From JACPPO01 sp965262505 (GTDB taxonomy: Bacteria; Acidobacteriota; Vicinamibacteria; Vicinamibacterales; UBA2999): a stretch of 64,000 nucleotides of DNA. Shown here piece after piece: positions 63,268 through 64,000 of the stretch (the first letter of the stretch is position 1; each line of letters starts with the position of its first letter). Position numbers and translations under genes: made by a program. The notes below the pieces were generated by a model. It was given only the letters and a program-made list of their open reading frames with translations, was not told where the DNA came from and made no database searches. The stretch spans positions 930,001-994,000 of the forward strand of contig CBDHFM010000030.1 in assembly GCA_965262505.1 (NCBI GenBank), read 5' to 3'.

Positions 63268-64000
63268 ATGAAGCACCGTTTCTTCGGCTTGGTTCTGCGT
63301 GCGGCCATCGTCGTGGTCGCGGTGTACACCGTCGGGCCCCGTGTGGCCGGCCAGGAAGCCCAGCGAGCGACTCCCGGTGCGCCTATAGCGGCGACGCCGC
63401 GCATGGCCGACGGGCATCCCGACCTGAGCGGCTACTGGTACCGTCGCCTGCCGCCGATTACCCCTGTGCGGCGCGTTGGCGGGTCGATCATTCTGGACCG
63501 CAACGCGCCGCGGGATCCGAACGAGCCGCCGTCCGGCAACGCCCCGGAACTCCTTCTAGGCACGCCGACGTACAAGCCGGAGTTCCTCGCGAAGGTGAAG
63601 GAACTGGACGAGAACCAGGTCTTTCAGGATCCGGCGTTCACCTGCGGGCCTCCCGGGATCCCGCGGATTGGGCCCCCGCAGCGCATTGTGCAGACCCCCC
63701 GCCAGGTGGTGGTGCTCTACGATGACCTGAACGGGAACTTTTTCCGCCTGATTCCCATCGACGGCCGTCCGCATCGCGAGGGCATCGAGCGGTCGGCGCA
63801 CGGGGACTCGGTCGGCCATTGGGAGGGAGATACGCTCGTCATCGACGTGAGGAACTTGAGCGGAGAAACCTGGCTGGGCGACGACGGGCTGTTTCACACC
63901 GAGGACCTGCGCGTGACCGAGCGGCTGCGCCGTGAGGGCAACACCCTCACGTGGCAGGCGATCGTCGAAGACCCGGCGGTGCTGGTGGAACCATGGACGG
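63268..64000 (+). CDS. exported WEGDTLVV-family protein of unknown function (l), 3' truncated by the window
   Basis: At least 244 codons, open at the right edge. Leader MKHRFFGLVLRAAIVVVAVY..., then TPRMADGHPDLSGYWYRRLP, 'FTCGPPGIPRIGPPQRIVQTPRQVVVLYDD', FRLIPIDGRPHREGIE, HGDSVGHWEGDTLVIDVRNL, WLGDDGLFHTEDLRVTERL and VEDPAVLVEPWT. AAAGGAG lies before ATG 63268. Closest wording is to (k) at 57648. It follows DUF6152 copy 9 by 16 bases. Function unknown. Confidence 0.85.
   Translation, partial: MKHRFFGLVLRAAIVVVAVYTVGPRVAGQEAQRATPGAPIAATPRMADGHPDLSGYWYRRLPPITPVRRVGGSIILDRNAPRDPNEPPSGNAPELLLGTPTYKPEFLAKVKELDENQVFQDPAFTCGPPGIPRIGPPQRIVQTPRQVVVLYDDLNGNFFRLIPIDGRPHREGIERSAHGDSVGHWEGDTLVIDVRNLSGETWLGDDGLFHTEDLRVTERLRREGNTLTWQAIVEDPAVLVEPWT

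Noticed and set aside
1..64000. A classical secondary-metabolite cluster, toxin-antitoxin pair, restriction or other known defence system
   Set aside because: No NRPS/PKS, nuclease, methylase or antitoxin-type genes were found; the methyltransferase at 9.5 kb has no defence context.

Overview
The window is GC-rich, densely coded bacterial DNA. Most genes encode exported proteins: signal peptides are far more common than cytoplasmic enzymes. The mix suggests an uncultured soil- or sediment-type Acidobacteriota (class Vicinamibacteria or a close relative). That mix is many DUF6152 copies, TolB/NHL propellers, reaction-centre-type multihaem cytochromes, carboxypeptidase-regulatory TonB receptors, a MoxR/VWA operon and several IS families. 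The assignment is an inference from gene content; there is no rRNA or other marker to test it.

Layout. 1-6.9 kb: 3' end of a tRNA (probably Thr), a TolB-like propeller, a DUF1080 protein, recQ and a PepSY membrane protein. 6.9-9.1 kb: first DUF6152 / 'WEGDTLVV' gene set. 9.2-17.9 kb: a frameshifted methyltransferase and a reverse-strand envelope operon (membrane+ankyrin protein, SGNH hydrolase, membrane protein). Two of its three genes are cut by an IS630 element (TA duplication) and an IS30 element (CTG duplication). Both host genes can be rejoined in frame exactly at the target duplications. 18-29.3 kb: more DUF6152/WEGDTLVV sets, two propeller proteins, an exported cyclase, a membrane pentapeptide-repeat protein, a PQQ-type sugar dehydrogenase and an exported metallo-beta-lactamase-fold protein. 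29.4-35.5 kb: a compact reverse operon moxR - DUF58 - BatD-like - VWA - small protein - VWA. 35.7-52.5 kb: exported catabolic-looking genes (Tat-type ThDP enzyme, dihaem cytochrome, two PRC-type cytochromes, class II aldolase, NHL protein), a duplicated DUF6152/WEGDTLVV module and a TonB receptor, plus a decayed second TonB receptor. 53-54.5 kb: an IS256-type element with an 8-bp duplication in a dead NHL gene. 54.6-64 kb: further DUF6152/WEGDTLVV sets, a large MBL-fold hydrolase, a fourth IS with 43-bp inverted repeats and an exported VOC protein. The last gene runs off the window.

How the genes fit together. The dominant theme is a family pair repeated along the window. One partner is a small exported DUF6152 protein (nine copies); the other is a larger exported protein carrying a G(H/D)SxGxWEGDTLVV-like core (twelve copies, some divergent). 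Seven of the nine DUF6152 genes sit directly 5' of such a partner. All nine show Ala-His-His at the predicted signal-peptidase site and an invariant Asn-Pro-His, so the mature proteins may start with histidine, as in histidine-brace copper proteins. Around them are exported versions of enzyme families that are usually cytoplasmic (ThDP enzyme, class II aldolase, cyclase, glyoxalase-fold, MBL fold), with c-type cytochromes as possible electron acceptors. I infer a cell-envelope system for oxidising or cleaving small organic compounds. The substrate is unknown.
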